Position numbers and translations under genes: made by a program. From positions 1-52,827 of IMG/VR virus record IMGVR_UViG_3300027852_000046: 52,827 bases of DNA. One strand, 5' to 3'. This DNA comes from a virus. Below are positions 4,736 to 11,484 of this stretch, piece after piece. Below the pieces are notes generated by a model. That model searched no databases and was not told where the DNA came from. It saw only the letters and a program-made list of their open reading frames with translations. Position 1 is the first letter of the stretch. Each line of letters starts with the position of its first letter.

Positions 4736-5004
4736 TCTGTGCCGGTACTTACTCTTATAGCGCAAACATCAATAGGTTTTAGTGTTTTCGCCAACTCTCC
4801 CATAGCTAAGCACGAGGCAGCGTTTGCTTGTGCCTGCGCTAACAATGCCTTAGCCAGAGTTTTCGTGGCCCCGTCTGCCTCAAGGCTCATGTTAACTACA
4901 GTGTCCTTTATTAGAGCCTCTGGTGGTTTGGCCTTCTCATTCTTTAACTCTAACTTTAGAGCTTTTATGGTAACTTCTAATTCATTCTTCGTTGTCATTT
5001 TCAT
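4729..5004 (-). CDS. cassette protein, 91 aa, helical
   Basis: It starts MKMTTKNELEVTIKALKLEL, has a charged N-terminal helix and then an Ala-rich stretch (LAKALLAQAQANAASCLAMG). It is probably soluble and coiled-coil-like; no family is recognised. AGAGA precedes the start, with two possible Met (5004, 4998). It is the first gene after the promoter embedded in site 12. Confidence 0.65.
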   Translation of the reverse strand: MKMTTKNELEVTIKALKLELKNEKAKPPEALIKDTVVNMSLEADGATKTLAKALLAQAQANAASCLAMGELAKTLKPIDVCAIRVSTGTDT

Positions 5005-5017
5005 TTCTCTGTTGTTT

Positions 5018-5084
5018 GCCTAACATAGCGCTTAATATTAGACCTATTATATCAATCATTTGCTATAGCGTCAACCTGTTATTT
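5018..5084 (+). repeat. attC-like site 12 carrying a promoter
   Basis: The left end is GCCTAACATAGCGCTTAAT; the right end is weak (CCTGTTATTTACG). The centre is replaced by a minus-strand promoter (5046-5074). It marks the start of the 2774-5084 array, downstream of the replication block. Confidence 0.55.
5046..5074 (-). promoter_or_regulatory. sigma70-type promoter inside site 12
   Basis: TTGACG (5074-5069), a 17-base spacer and TATAAT (5051-5046) point left into the 4729-5004 gene and the cassette array. The spacer contains TAGCAAATG, shared with the hub promoters, so common control is likely. Confidence 0.7.
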
Positions 5085-5090
5085 ACGAAT

Positions 5091-5636
5091 CTATGACAAT
5101 CTCGCATGTTCAGCACAATACCAAGTGTCAGAACCTTTTAAGCTCCCTGTTAACGCTCCCGCTTTGCGGCAATGGTTAACTGCACAATTAGCATTAGCGC
5201 CCCTTGAAATTGATCTTATCAAGCCCTTGCGAATATCTTGGGCTATTAATTGGTGATGCCTTTCTAATAATAGATCATGGTCAGTCGCGTTCTCGCCTAG
5301 TTGGGCCTTTGCTAGTTCTTCGATAACATCGATATCATGCGTTGGCGGTGGTAATACTGCTTTCTTTTCGGCCTCTAATCTTTCCGCGTTTTCTTTTTGT
5401 GCTTTCTTGTGAAGAATCGATATTTCTTTTAATGCCTCTATGATATCGGCAGGCTTAGGGCAATACTTTGATTCTAGCGAGTGCTTACCAAAGGCTGCTT
5501 TGATATTCGCTAGGTCAAAACTACTTAATAGCTTCCACCATGCCCTTTTAACTTCGATATCAGGGCAAGACTTGTTATATAGCTTGAAGTTAGTGTCTAG
5601 TAATTTTTGGAATTCCGTTGAGTCATTATCATTCAT
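5091..5636 (-). CDS. replication protein P-like (helicase loader type)
   Basis: This 181-aa protein has the opening pattern FQKLLDTNFKLYNKSCPDIE, then VKRAWWKLLSSFDL and YCPKPADIIEAL, typical of phage replication proteins annotated as helicase loaders or P-like. The C-terminus carries CAVNHCRKAG..WYCAEHA, a possible metal-binding site. These proteins bring host DnaB to the origin bound by an O-like initiator. The gene follows an O-like gene and closes the 5091-6725 block. The stop is TAG, unlike the cassettes. Assignment is by pattern and context. Confidence 0.6.
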   Translation of the reverse strand: MNDNDSTEFQKLLDTNFKLYNKSCPDIEVKRAWWKLLSSFDLANIKAAFGKHSLESKYCPKPADIIEALKEISILHKKAQKENAERLEAEKKAVLPPPTHDIDVIEELAKAQLGENATDHDLLLERHHQLIAQDIRKGLIRSISRGANANCAVNHCRKAGALTGSLKGSDTWYCAEHARLS

Positions 5637-5663
5637 TGCTTAAATCCTTACTAACTTAATAGT

Positions 5664-5900
5664 TTATTTTTCAATTCTTCTAATAGGGTACTCGACTAGA
5701 GTTTCGTTATGCTCCTCAAGCCTAAAATTACCGCATCTTTCGCAAGGCGGGTTCCATGTAAGCCAAAGCCCAGCAGGTAGCGAATCATTTGAAATAAAGT
5801 CGCAATCAGAGCCAGCAGGGTAATGATTCCCGCTAATCTGTGCTATATTACCTTTCCCGCAGCCTGGGCAAATCCACCTGACATCAGTACCAACAGCCAT
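5664..5900 (-). CDS. zinc-ribbon protein, 78 aa
   Basis: CPGCGKGN (residues 11-18) and CERCGNF (about 53-59) form a plausible zinc ribbon. GGGAGTTAATT precedes the ATG at 5900, only two bases after the stop of the O-like gene. Function is unknown; it is part of the replication block. Confidence 0.65.
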   Translation of the reverse strand: MAVGTDVRWICPGCGKGNIAQISGNHYPAGSDCDFISNDSLPAGLWLTWNPPCERCGNFRLEEHNETLVEYPIRRIEK

Positions 5901-5902
5901 AA

Positions 5903-6256
5903 TTAACTCCCAACTTGAATAATTTTATCGCTCTTCATATCGAAACAGCTTGGCTCGTTTAACTCGTCGGCTGTTGCGTGAGTTTCTACTGTGCTTTCTG
6001 CAAAGAATTCCACCTTCTCACCGCTTCTGCAAATTAACTCTATACTATTGAACGCCTTGCTTCGTGGGTTATCACCCATTGACCACGCATCCTGCCGACA
6101 ACCGCTTATAGCGTCCTTAATGTCATCAACCTCGTAACCTTCTTTAAGTCGGTCAGTAATAGCTTTCTTGCGCTTAGGTGTTAGTTTGCACTTGTTTGGG
6201 TTCTTATCCATCGCAGCAACCCAATAATCAAAAATGTCTTTTACTTCGTCTTTCAT
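5903..6256 (-). CDS. replication protein O-like / conserved C-terminal domain, 117 aa
   Basis: The segment VKDIFDYWVAAMDKNPNKCK then LTPKRKKAITDRLKEGY and DDIKDAISGCRQDAWSMGDN matches the C-terminal domain shared by many phage replication initiators (family of TIGR02220 type: iF.yW......K...T..R...I..RL.EG...ed...aI.g...d.f..G). The usual N-terminal winged-helix part is absent, so this is a stand-alone domain. The start at 6256 is chosen for CGGAGTTAAT. It lies directly upstream of the zinc-ribbon and P-like genes. Confidence 0.65.
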   Translation of the reverse strand: MKDEVKDIFDYWVAAMDKNPNKCKLTPKRKKAITDRLKEGYEVDDIKDAISGCRQDAWSMGDNPRSKAFNSIELICRSGEKVEFFAESTVETHATADELNEPSCFDMKSDKIIQVGS

Positions 6257-6344
6257 ATTAACTCCGTTAGTTAATCCGTATAAAAAGTTTGCGGCGCTGA
6301 GTACGGTTCTCAATGTTCGGTAATTAGCCTAGCCGCAACCTAAG

Positions 6345-6557
6345 TCATTCATATTTATTAATTAGGTCAGCACACTTTACCGCGCCTCTCGTAACCTTCT
6401 GAATTTCAACCGCGATACATAACCCAGCTTGTCTATGCCCTGTGCATAATTTACTAATATATGACGGTGATGTTTTAACGTTACCTGACTTCCTTAATTT
6501 ATCAGAGAATTCAGCGTTAGTTATATTTTTCTTTATTAGATATTCTTTTAACTTCAT
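6345..6557 (-). CDS. Cro-like HTH regulator 2
   Basis: This 70-aa protein has a helix-turn-helix (NAEFSDKL...SPSYISKLCTGHR) followed by QAGLCIAVEIQKVTRG. It is clearly paralogous to the regulator at 2536-2751. It is the second gene of the replication block behind the leftward hub promoter, the classical position of cro. It probably binds the hub operators (inference). Confidence 0.8.
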   Translation of the reverse strand: MKLKEYLIKKNITNAEFSDKLRKSGNVKTSPSYISKLCTGHRQAGLCIAVEIQKVTRGAVKCADLINKYE

Positions 6558-6566
6558 TTTGCATCC

Positions 6567-6725
6567 CTATTTCTTATTGAAGTCGTCATCGCCAAAATAC
6601 ATCCAGCACCTATCACATAAGCCGTCATGGTTTGCACTAGCGTCATGTTCTCCGCATTCTTTGCATATTGAGCCTTTAAGGACAACTATAAGCAATATCA
6701 CCAAGAATATTAGTAAGTACCACAT
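6567..6725 (-). CDS. small membrane-anchored zinc-ribbon protein, 52 aa
   Basis: An N-terminal membrane segment (WYLLIFLVILLIVVL) is followed by CKECGEH and CDRCWMYFG, a likely zinc site. AGGAGAAAGGAT precedes the ATG at 6725. It is the first gene of the replication block, just downstream of the 24-bp repeat. Function is unknown. Confidence 0.65.
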   Translation of the reverse strand: MWYLLIFLVILLIVVLKGSICKECGEHDASANHDGLCDRCWMYFGDDDFNKK

Positions 6726-6745
6726 ATCCTTTCTCCTGTTATTGA

Positions 6746-6769
6746 TTTGTTCCGCTTATTACGCTGTTA
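6746..6769 (-). repeat. 24-bp array-end repeat, copy 3
   Basis: TAACAGCG..AAGCGGAACAAA on the minus strand. It holds the stop codon of the 6767-6958 gene and precedes the replication block. Confidence 0.85.
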
Positions 6770-6958
6770 GCTGGAACTCCAGCCGTTATCTTTAGAGCAA
6801 GCCTCGACTCTCTCAAAACGTCGGTCCTTATAGTTCTTGTTTAATGAATCGCTTAATTTATCCATTGCTTCTAACTCGACGTGCATAAGAGCAACCCGCA
6901 TATCTTCATTACTTGCTGTTTTATACCAGTCGTCTTTCATTATTTTTTCTATATTCAT
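6767..6958 (-). CDS. cassette protein MNIEKIM family, copy 1, 63 aa
   Basis: It starts MNIEKIMKDDWYKTASNEDM and is almost identical over about 30 residues to the product of 7637-7957 on the other side of the hub, then diverges (AMDKLSDS against AIDALNNS). GGGAGGCTAGT precedes the ATG. It is the first gene after the leftward promoter. Function is unknown; the mirrored placement suggests that both are made first after infection. Confidence 0.7.
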   Translation of the reverse strand: MNIEKIMKDDWYKTASNEDMRVALMHVELEAMDKLSDSLNKNYKDRRFERVEACSKDNGWSSS

Positions 6959-6969
6959 ACTAGCCTCCC

Positions 6970-7003
6970 AGCTAACAAGTTTTTCAACATGATCTCATTG
7001 TAA
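6970..7003 (+). repeat. attC-like half site 13 at the leftward promoter
   Basis: CAGCTAACAAGTTTTTCAAC fits the left half of an attC; no right core follows. The leftward -10 box begins within it. This promoter-proximal half site would be the array entry point. Confidence 0.55.
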
Positions 7004-7025
7004 CTAGCATTTGCTATTATGTCAA
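6997..7025 (-). promoter_or_regulatory. leftward hub promoter (PL-like)
   Basis: TTGACA (7025-7020), a 17-base spacer and TACAAT (7002-6997). The spacer contains the palindrome TAGCAAATGCTA. It would transcribe 6958 and onward: replication block, cassettes and nin block. Confidence 0.75.
7005..7016. promoter_or_regulatory. operator-like palindrome in PL
   Basis: TAGCATTTGCTA, a perfect palindrome around AT, sits between the -35 and -10 boxes. A relative, TAGCAAAAGCTA, abuts the rightward -35 box. It is a candidate site for one of the Cro-like proteins. Confidence 0.55.
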
Positions 7026-7547
7026 ACAATAAAAAAAGGCTTAGCCAAAAAACCATCACTTGAAACGTGGAGTTGATAATGACCAAGCCTTAGTTTATAC
7101 TGCAATCTAATCAGCGGGAGGCTAACCCCGCTGATTAGTTAATTGAGGTGTTAGAGGACCTGCAATTAAGTTGAATGTATTTTAATTCAATCCACCCCTA
7201 AAGGTCAAACCCTAAATAAGTGTTTAGATATCTTGACTGAATTACTCAAAGATCATGCTGAAGAGCTTTAACCTTAAAAAGTTTGTGTAACTGGGGGCTA
7301 GGCTGACCCAACGCTTTAGCAAGCGACCGAAACGTCCGTTATGTGATTTTGCTGTACGGGTACGATGCTTACCATTTAGTCTACGATCACAAGTAGGCGA
7401 AAAGCAGGACGTAATTAGTTGCACATTCAAAACCAATAGCTAGTTGGCATAAGCAATATGATGAAAGGTTTAATATATATTTATATATCACAAATCGGTC
7501 TAAATGATAGTTATTGCCTAAAACAAATAAACAAAGTTAAATTAATA
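7026..7547. other. divergent intergenic region with hairpins (possible origin or RNA)
   Basis: No convincing gene is seen in this stretch. A 12-bp perfect stem (7107-7118 with 7127-7138, loop AGGCTAAC) and a 7-bp pair (7036-7042 with 7085-7091) are visible. The part 7460-7550 is very AT-rich (ATATATATTTATATATC). Its place between divergent promoters and next to replication genes fits a replication origin or a structured transcript; neither can be proved by eye. Confidence 0.4.
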
Positions 7548-7559
7548 TAGCAAAAGCTA
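7548..7559. promoter_or_regulatory. operator-like palindrome upstream of PR
   Basis: TAGCAAAAGCTA directly abuts the rightward -35 box. Its half sites TAGC/GCTA match the palindrome in PL (7005-7016). Confidence 0.55.
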
Positions 7560-7587
7560 TTGACATACTATTCATCCTTGCTAAGAT
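7560..7587 (+). promoter_or_regulatory. rightward hub promoter (PR-like)
   Basis: TTGACA (7560-7565), a 16-base spacer and TAAGAT (7582-7587). It would transcribe the 7637 cassette, the RNA cassette and the recombination block. Confidence 0.7.
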
Positions 7588-7603
7588 AGAGCCATATCAA
7601 AGC

Positions 7604-7626
7604 AAGATTGAAAGACTTGTTAGCTG
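7604..7626 (-). repeat. attC-like half site 14 at the rightward promoter
   Basis: GATTGAAAGACTTGTTAGC is the left half of an attC read on the minus strand. It is followed by GGGAGGC, the ribosome site of the 7637 gene. It mirrors half site 13. Confidence 0.6.
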
Positions 7627-7636
7627 GGAGGCTATT

Positions 7637-7957
7637 ATGAATATAGAAAAAATAATGAAAGACGACTGGTACAAAACAGCAAGCAATGAAGATATGCGGG
7701 TTGCTCTTATGCACGTCGAGCTAGAAGCGATTGACGCATTAAATAACTCGTCAAATCAAAACTATAAGGATAGGCGTAGCGAGCGTGTTGAGGAATGCTC
7801 TAAAGAGATAGGGGCGGATGGGGTTGCTAGCAGGGTTGCTCGAATGAATGAGCAGGCTCAGAGTGAATCTAAAATATTAGCAGGTGTGATAATGACAGAC
7901 TATAGCGCCGCAGAAATGAACAGTGATATTGTCGTGACTAAGACCGACAACACATAA
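7637..7957 (+). CDS. cassette protein MNIEKIM family, copy 2, 106 aa
   Basis: The N-terminal 30 residues are nearly the same as in 6767-6958; the C-terminus is longer (EIGADGVASRVARMNEQ to VVTKTDNT). GGGAGGCTATT precedes the ATG. It is the first gene after the rightward promoter, and its stop overlaps the core of site 15. Function is unknown. Confidence 0.7.
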   Translation: MNIEKIMKDDWYKTASNEDMRVALMHVELEAIDALNNSSNQNYKDRRSERVEECSKEIGADGVASRVARMNEQAQSESKILAGVIMTDYSAAEMNSDIVVTKTDNT

Positions 7958-8036
7958 CGCATTAATTCAGTGGCGGCATGACCAACCTAAAACAAGGCGC
8001 AAACAGTGAGCCGTCCACTGCAATGCCTTGTTATGT
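7952..8036 (-). repeat. attC-like site 15
   Basis: Read on the minus strand: CATAACAAGGCATTGCAGTGG on the left and CCACTGAATTAATGCGTTATG on the right, with CAGTGG/CCACTG pairing and a longer loop. It separates the 7637 gene from the RNA cassette. Confidence 0.82.
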
Positions 8037-8055
8037 TGCGGAGGAAAGCAGAATA

Positions 8056-8235
8056 CTTAAAGCGTGGGCTACCATGTGAACCCTGAGCAGGTAGCATCTG
8101 TCCCAGAAAGGTGGGGATGTAAGCCCCACCACCTATTCTCGCCTGATGAGCGTTAGGCGAAACCGCTAGCAGTAGCGGTAGCGCGGAGTGGGCACAGCTG
8201 GGGAATAACTGTCCACCAGGGGTTCACGCTTTAAG
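8056..8235 (+). ncRNA. structured RNA cassette with hammerhead-type core
   Basis: There is no coding frame between sites 15 and 16. A closing helix pairs CTTAAAGCG (8056-8064) with CGCTTTAAG (8227-8235). GCTACC (8068-8073) pairs with GGTAGC (8090-8095), and the loop GTGAACCC (8076-8083) pairs with GGGGTTCAC (8219-8227), a pseudoknot. Further hairpins are 8110-8130 (GGTGGGG/CCCCACC) and 8188-8216. CTGATGA (8143-8149), GAAA (8159-8162), a 7-bp stem III (8162-8168 with 8173-8179) and A8180 fit every conserved hammerhead position; stem II is short (two pairs) and stem I is 8140-8142 with 8181-8183 and beyond. CGCCT/AGGCG (8140-8158) is an alternative fold. I do not recognise a named RNA family. 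Confidence 0.7.
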
Positions 8236-8246
8236 TGTTTTGAGCA

Positions 8247-8375
8247 ATATAACGCTTTAGTTGTACAGCCTGCGGGAATTAAACAAAGGAGCTATAAAAA
8301 TGCAAGAAGATACGCGAACCAATGAAACTGAAAGCGGCACGGAAGTAGCAGGTCAGGACGAACGACTTGTTATAC
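8247..8375 (-). repeat. attC-like site 16, leader-encoding (MQE type)
   Basis: On the plus strand it runs from ATATAACGCTTTAG to GACTTGTTATACG. The centre carries AAAGGAGC and the leader start at 8300. It follows the RNA cassette, so the core here borders RNA, not a stop codon. Confidence 0.85.
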
Positions 8376-8395
8376 GAATTAGGGCGACAACATGA
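8300..8395 (+). CDS. attC-encoded leader peptide, 31 aa
   Basis: It begins MQEDTRTNETESGTEVAG, passes through QDERLVI at the attC core and ends RIRATT. AAAGGAGCTATAAAA precedes the ATG. The stop overlaps the start of the methyltransferase-like gene (ATGA at 8392-8395), so it would act by translational coupling. In three related sites the same leader is fused in frame to the cassette protein. Confidence 0.65.
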   Translation: MQEDTRTNETESGTEVAGQDERLVIRIRATT

Positions 8396-8985
8396 AAATA
8401 TTAGTTGCATGTGAATACAGCGGGAAAGTGAGGGATTCCTTTAATAAGGCAGGCCATGATGCAATAAGCTGTGATTTATTGCCAACAGACGCGCCTGGTA
8501 ATCACTACCAAGGTGATGTTTTTGATATTATAAATGATGGGTTTGATCTTATGGTTGCCCATCCTCCATGCACATATCTAACAAATGCCGGAGTCTCGCA
8601 TCTTCATAAAGACGCAAAACGATGGTTAGATTTGTTTGAAGGGGCGGACTTTTTCAAGAAGCTGTTAAATGCGGATATCCCGAAAATAGCGATTGAAAAC
8701 CCGATAATGCACAAATACGGGAAACGTTTAATAGGTGATATTAAACAGAGCCAGGTTGTGCAGCCCTGGATGTTTGGGCATACAGAGCAGAAAGCGACTT
8801 GCCTCTGGTTGAAAGGACTACCTAAATTAACAGAGACAAGAAATGTTAAGGAGGAAATGATGCTTTTACCAAAAAACAAACGGGAACGACTCCATTATTT
8901 GCCCCCATCTAAAGACAGATGGAAGTTAAGAAGTGAAACGTACCAAGGGCTTGCCGATGCAATGGCTTCGCAGTGGGGCGTATAA
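8392..8985 (+). CDS. methyltransferase-like phage protein
   Basis: This 197-aa protein has ILVACEYSGKVRDSFNKAGH at the start (SAM-motif-I-like) and AHPPCTYL at residues 56-63 (PPC, motif-IV-like of C5-methyltransferases), and ends with RWKLRSETYQGLADAMA..W. Many phages carry such proteins, annotated as DNA cytosine methyltransferase-like; the full C5 motif set is not present, so activity is uncertain. A role in DNA modification and restriction evasion is inferred. It is a cassette: attC-like site 16 in front, stop in the 24-bp repeat behind, coupled to the leader at 8300. Confidence 0.7.
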   Translation: MKILVACEYSGKVRDSFNKAGHDAISCDLLPTDAPGNHYQGDVFDIINDGFDLMVAHPPCTYLTNAGVSHLHKDAKRWLDLFEGADFFKKLLNADIPKIAIENPIMHKYGKRLIGDIKQSQVVQPWMFGHTEQKATCLWLKGLPKLTETRNVKEEMMLLPKNKRERLHYLPPSKDRWKLRSETYQGLADAMASQWGV

Positions 8986-9006
8986 CAGCGCAATAAGCGG
9001 AACAAA
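8983..9006 (+). repeat. 24-bp array-end repeat, copy 4
   Basis: TAACAGCGCAATAAGC then GGAACAAA, one mismatch from the common form. It contains the stop of the 8392 gene and precedes the recombination block. Confidence 0.82.
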
Positions 9007-9030
9007 CACAATTAACGAAGGAGTAATAAC

Positions 9031-9657
9031 ATGATTGACTTAACAAAATACTTACTTAAAGAGCTACAAAATAAGATTAAAAAGACTGTTGGTGGTGACG
9101 ATGTAGAAATCTATGCAATACATAAAGATCAAGAATATCCAATATTAGGGTCACGTTTAGATGGTGGTCAGCGAATTCCTGATAGCTGGAAAAATACTGG
9201 TGAATATATAAGAGATAATAAATACAATCTATGTCTATCAGCCTTCACGCCAGAAATAGACTATAACCAATTGCCTGTTGATACGCTTATAGAAGTTGAA
9301 GGCTTAGGGAAGAGATATACTGCGTGCTGGCCTCTAGATGATAGTAATTTAGTCAGATTCTATGATGAGGGAAGCGACAGCAACACAGGATCTATTTACA
9401 TAAGCATAAACAAGAAAAAATGCAAACTAATAACTAACTCACGTAAAGGCTGGTTCGGAGGTGAAGTCGGTATTCCTGACGGGGTTAAATTGAGAGTATG
9501 GGAAGTAAATACAAATGGAAGCGCTTTAATAAGCACTAATTACATCGCAATTATGCAGGGCTATCTCAGGGATATTTTTGACTCAAGTGGAGGCGGTTTA
9601 GGAATAACAAGCTACCAAATACTAGGTGAAGATTATAAAGAAGGAGATGAATTATGA
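9031..9657 (+). CDS. phage protein, 208 aa, unknown
   Basis: CGAAGGAGTAATAAC precedes the ATG. The product starts MIDLTKYLLKELQNKIKK and contains LDGGQRIPDSWKNTGEYI and an extended beta-rich middle (LPVDTLIEVEGLGKRYTACW). No domain or catalytic motif is recognised. It heads the recombination block, overlapping the next gene by ATGA. Confidence 0.6.
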   Translation: MIDLTKYLLKELQNKIKKTVGGDDVEIYAIHKDQEYPILGSRLDGGQRIPDSWKNTGEYIRDNKYNLCLSAFTPEIDYNQLPVDTLIEVEGLGKRYTACWPLDDSNLVRFYDEGSDSNTGSIYISINKKKCKLITNSRKGWFGGEVGIPDGVKLRVWEVNTNGSALISTNYIAIMQGYLRDIFDSSGGGLGITSYQILGEDYKEGDEL

Positions 9658-9782
9658 TAGACCAAAGAAGAAATTGCGAACAAAGAGACATTAGAAAAAT
9701 GCGAACCTTAGAGCTTGCTCTTTACTCGGTATTAGCTATTAGCACCTTGGCTATCACTCACACTATTTACGCAGCGCTATGA
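9654..9782 (+). CDS. small membrane protein, 42 aa
   Basis: It starts MIDQRRNCEQRDIRKMRTLE, then a single membrane segment (LALYSVLAISTLAITHTIYA). It overlaps the upstream and downstream genes by four bases each. Function is unknown. Confidence 0.6.
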   Translation: MIDQRRNCEQRDIRKMRTLELALYSVLAISTLAITHTIYAAL

Positions 9783-10120
9783 GTCAAGTGCAAGGTATGC
9801 CGTGCCATATAACTGAAATGGGTGACGAGTTTGATAATCATAATTCTGTTGAGATTGATGCTGATAAAGAAATCTCAATTATCAAAGAGGCTTTGTTAAA
9901 CGGTGATAGATTCAACACTTACGGCAATCACATTGTTGACTTTAGTAACGTCGTAGATGATGAACTTTGCTGTAATGCTGAATTTGGCAATGCTTTGAGG
10001 AAGCTAATGATAGGTGACAAAGATCAGGCCGTTAACGAATTAAGAATGATAGTTAACAAAGAAGCTGGAAAATTAGCTGAGTTGATTCACATGGAAAGAG
10101 AGGCTGCTAAAGATGAATAA
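9779..10120 (+). CDS. phage protein, 113 aa, unknown
   Basis: This is an acidic protein with EISIIKEALLNGDRFNTYG and a helical C-terminus. Its stop overlaps the start of the next gene by eight bases. No family is recognised; the context is recombination. Confidence 0.6.
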   Translation: MSQVQGMPCHITEMGDEFDNHNSVEIDADKEISIIKEALLNGDRFNTYGNHIVDFSNVVDDELCCNAEFGNALRKLMIGDKDQAVNELRMIVNKEAGKLAELIHMEREAAKDE

Positions 10121-10355
10121 AACAATCGATATATCTTACGATGAATCATTTGGTGAAGAAACATTTGAGTTGACTTACTCAATCAAAGAAATAGGCGATG
10201 AACAGCCATTAATTGAGATAGTTATGCTTAAAGACGATCAGGGACATGATGTAACGAGTGATGTAGTTAACCCATGCTTAGATAATGATTTACGTCAGTG
10301 CTGTATAAGGCATGCTATTGAGCATGAAGAAATATTAAACGGAGAAATAAAATGA
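10113..10355 (+). CDS. phage protein, 80 aa, unknown
   Basis: It starts MNKTIDISYDESFGEETFEL and is acidic. It overlaps the SSB-like gene by ATGA. No domain is recognised. Confidence 0.6.
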   Translation: MNKTIDISYDESFGEETFELTYSIKEIGDEQPLIEIVMLKDDQGHDVTSDVVNPCLDNDLRQCCIRHAIEHEEILNGEIK

Positions 10356-10852
10356 CCGAGAAAACACACTACAGAAAAGCTTTTAACTCGCCTTATTTAT
10401 CTAGCGCTGATATTGTGGGGCCAACTATCCTCACTATTTCAAGTGTTAGCTTAGAGCCTGACGAAACAAAGAAAACAAAGGATTTATTTAATACCGCGCA
10501 TTTCAAAGAGCAGTACATCCGTGAAGGCGAAAAACTTAAACCAATGATATTGAACGCGCACAACTCAAAGATAATGAAAGACCTTGCAGGCTCTCATTTT
10601 ATTGATGATTGGGTGAATATCCCTGTAACGATATATGTTGACAGTAACGTGCGATTCGGTAGGGACACTGTAGAAGGGTTAAGGATAAGCCCACAAAAAC
10701 CAGTTACAACAAAGCCTGAGCTAACACCAGCTAACAAAACAGCTTGGGCTAATGCTGTAGCAGCCTTTAAACGTGATGGAAGCTTAGACGCAGTATTAAA
10801 ACGCATGAGCATATCTGAAGAAAACCAAGCAGCTATTAAGGAATCTGAGTGA
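10352..10852 (+). CDS. single-stranded DNA-binding-like protein
   Basis: This 166-aa protein starts MTEKTHYRKAFNSPYLSSAD, with HFIDDWVNIPVTIYVDSNV and GLRISPQKP. These features fit phage OB-fold proteins that often lie next to a YqaJ exonuclease (DUF2815-type). It would coat ssDNA during exonuclease-driven recombination. Its stop overlaps the GTG start of the exonuclease (GTGA). Confidence 0.55.
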   Translation: MTEKTHYRKAFNSPYLSSADIVGPTILTISSVSLEPDETKKTKDLFNTAHFKEQYIREGEKLKPMILNAHNSKIMKDLAGSHFIDDWVNIPVTIYVDSNVRFGRDTVEGLRISPQKPVTTKPELTPANKTAWANAVAAFKRDGSLDAVLKRMSISEENQAAIKESE

Positions 10853-11484
10853 TTTTTACATTCCATGATGTTGAGCAGAATACCGATGAATGGTACCACC
10901 TACGAGGTGGTAAATTCACCAGCTCTAACGCTGGTAAAGTGATGGCTAATCTTGGTAAAGCGTTTGGTGAGCCTGCCAAGAAATACGCAGTTAATATCGC
11001 CATTGAACAGATAACAGGTAAGCCAATTTCCAGCGATTATACTAATGCCCACATGGATCGAGGCCATGAGCAAGAACCTGTGGCCAGAGCATTATATGAA
11101 GATAGAATTTTCGGTGATGTTGATAACGGTGGTTTTTTCGGTTCTGATTTTATCGGCTGTTCACCTGACGGGCTTGTGTATTCTTATGGTGTCATCGAGA
11201 TAAAATCAGTTATAGCATCCGTTCACTTTAACAACATTAAAAGAGGCACGGTTGATCCTGCTTATAAATGGCAATGTATCTGCAACTTATTGTTCACTGG
11301 TAGGGACTGGATTGATTTTGTTAGTTATTGTTCGGAGTTTCCACTAGATAATCAGCTTTACATTTACAGGATGAATAAAGAAGATTATCAAGAAGAGTTT
11401 AAGCAGGTAAATGATAGGCTTGATGAATTTAAAGAGTTAGTAGATTTAACTAGGCTAACAATCATAAATAGCAAGGCAATATAA
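10849..11484 (+). CDS. YqaJ-type viral recombinase/exonuclease
   Basis: This 211-aa protein starts with GTG. WYHLRGGKFTSSNAGKVM (residues 16-33) is the family's N-terminal signature. The catalytic PD-(D/E)XK set is visible: D107 in GCSPDGL and E117/K119 in VIEIKS. Such enzymes are lambda-exonuclease-like 5'-3' nucleases that make ssDNA for annealing. It pairs with the SSB-like gene upstream; no RecT/Beta annealase is recognised in the window. Confidence 0.85.
   Translation: MIFTFHDVEQNTDEWYHLRGGKFTSSNAGKVMANLGKAFGEPAKKYAVNIAIEQITGKPISSDYTNAHMDRGHEQEPVARALYEDRIFGDVDNGGFFGSDFIGCSPDGLVYSYGVIEIKSVIASVHFNNIKRGTVDPAYKWQCICNLLFTGRDWIDFVSYCSEFPLDNQLYIYRMNKEDYQEEFKQVNDRLDEFKELVDLTRLTIINSKAI

Noticed and set aside
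7300-7360. Second hammerhead in the hub (CTGACCC..CGAAACGTC)
   Set aside because: The essential CTGATGA is absent, and stems do not form around the GAAA.
7242-7436. 64-codon minus-strand frame in the hub
   Set aside because: It starts only with TTG, has no ribosome site, and its composition is not like the neighbouring genes.
8037-8246. RNase P RNA, tmRNA or a cobalamin riboswitch for the RNA cassette
   Set aside because: A GGAGGAAAG at 8040 recalls RNase P, but the other conserved regions are missing; no tmRNA ends or B12 box are present.
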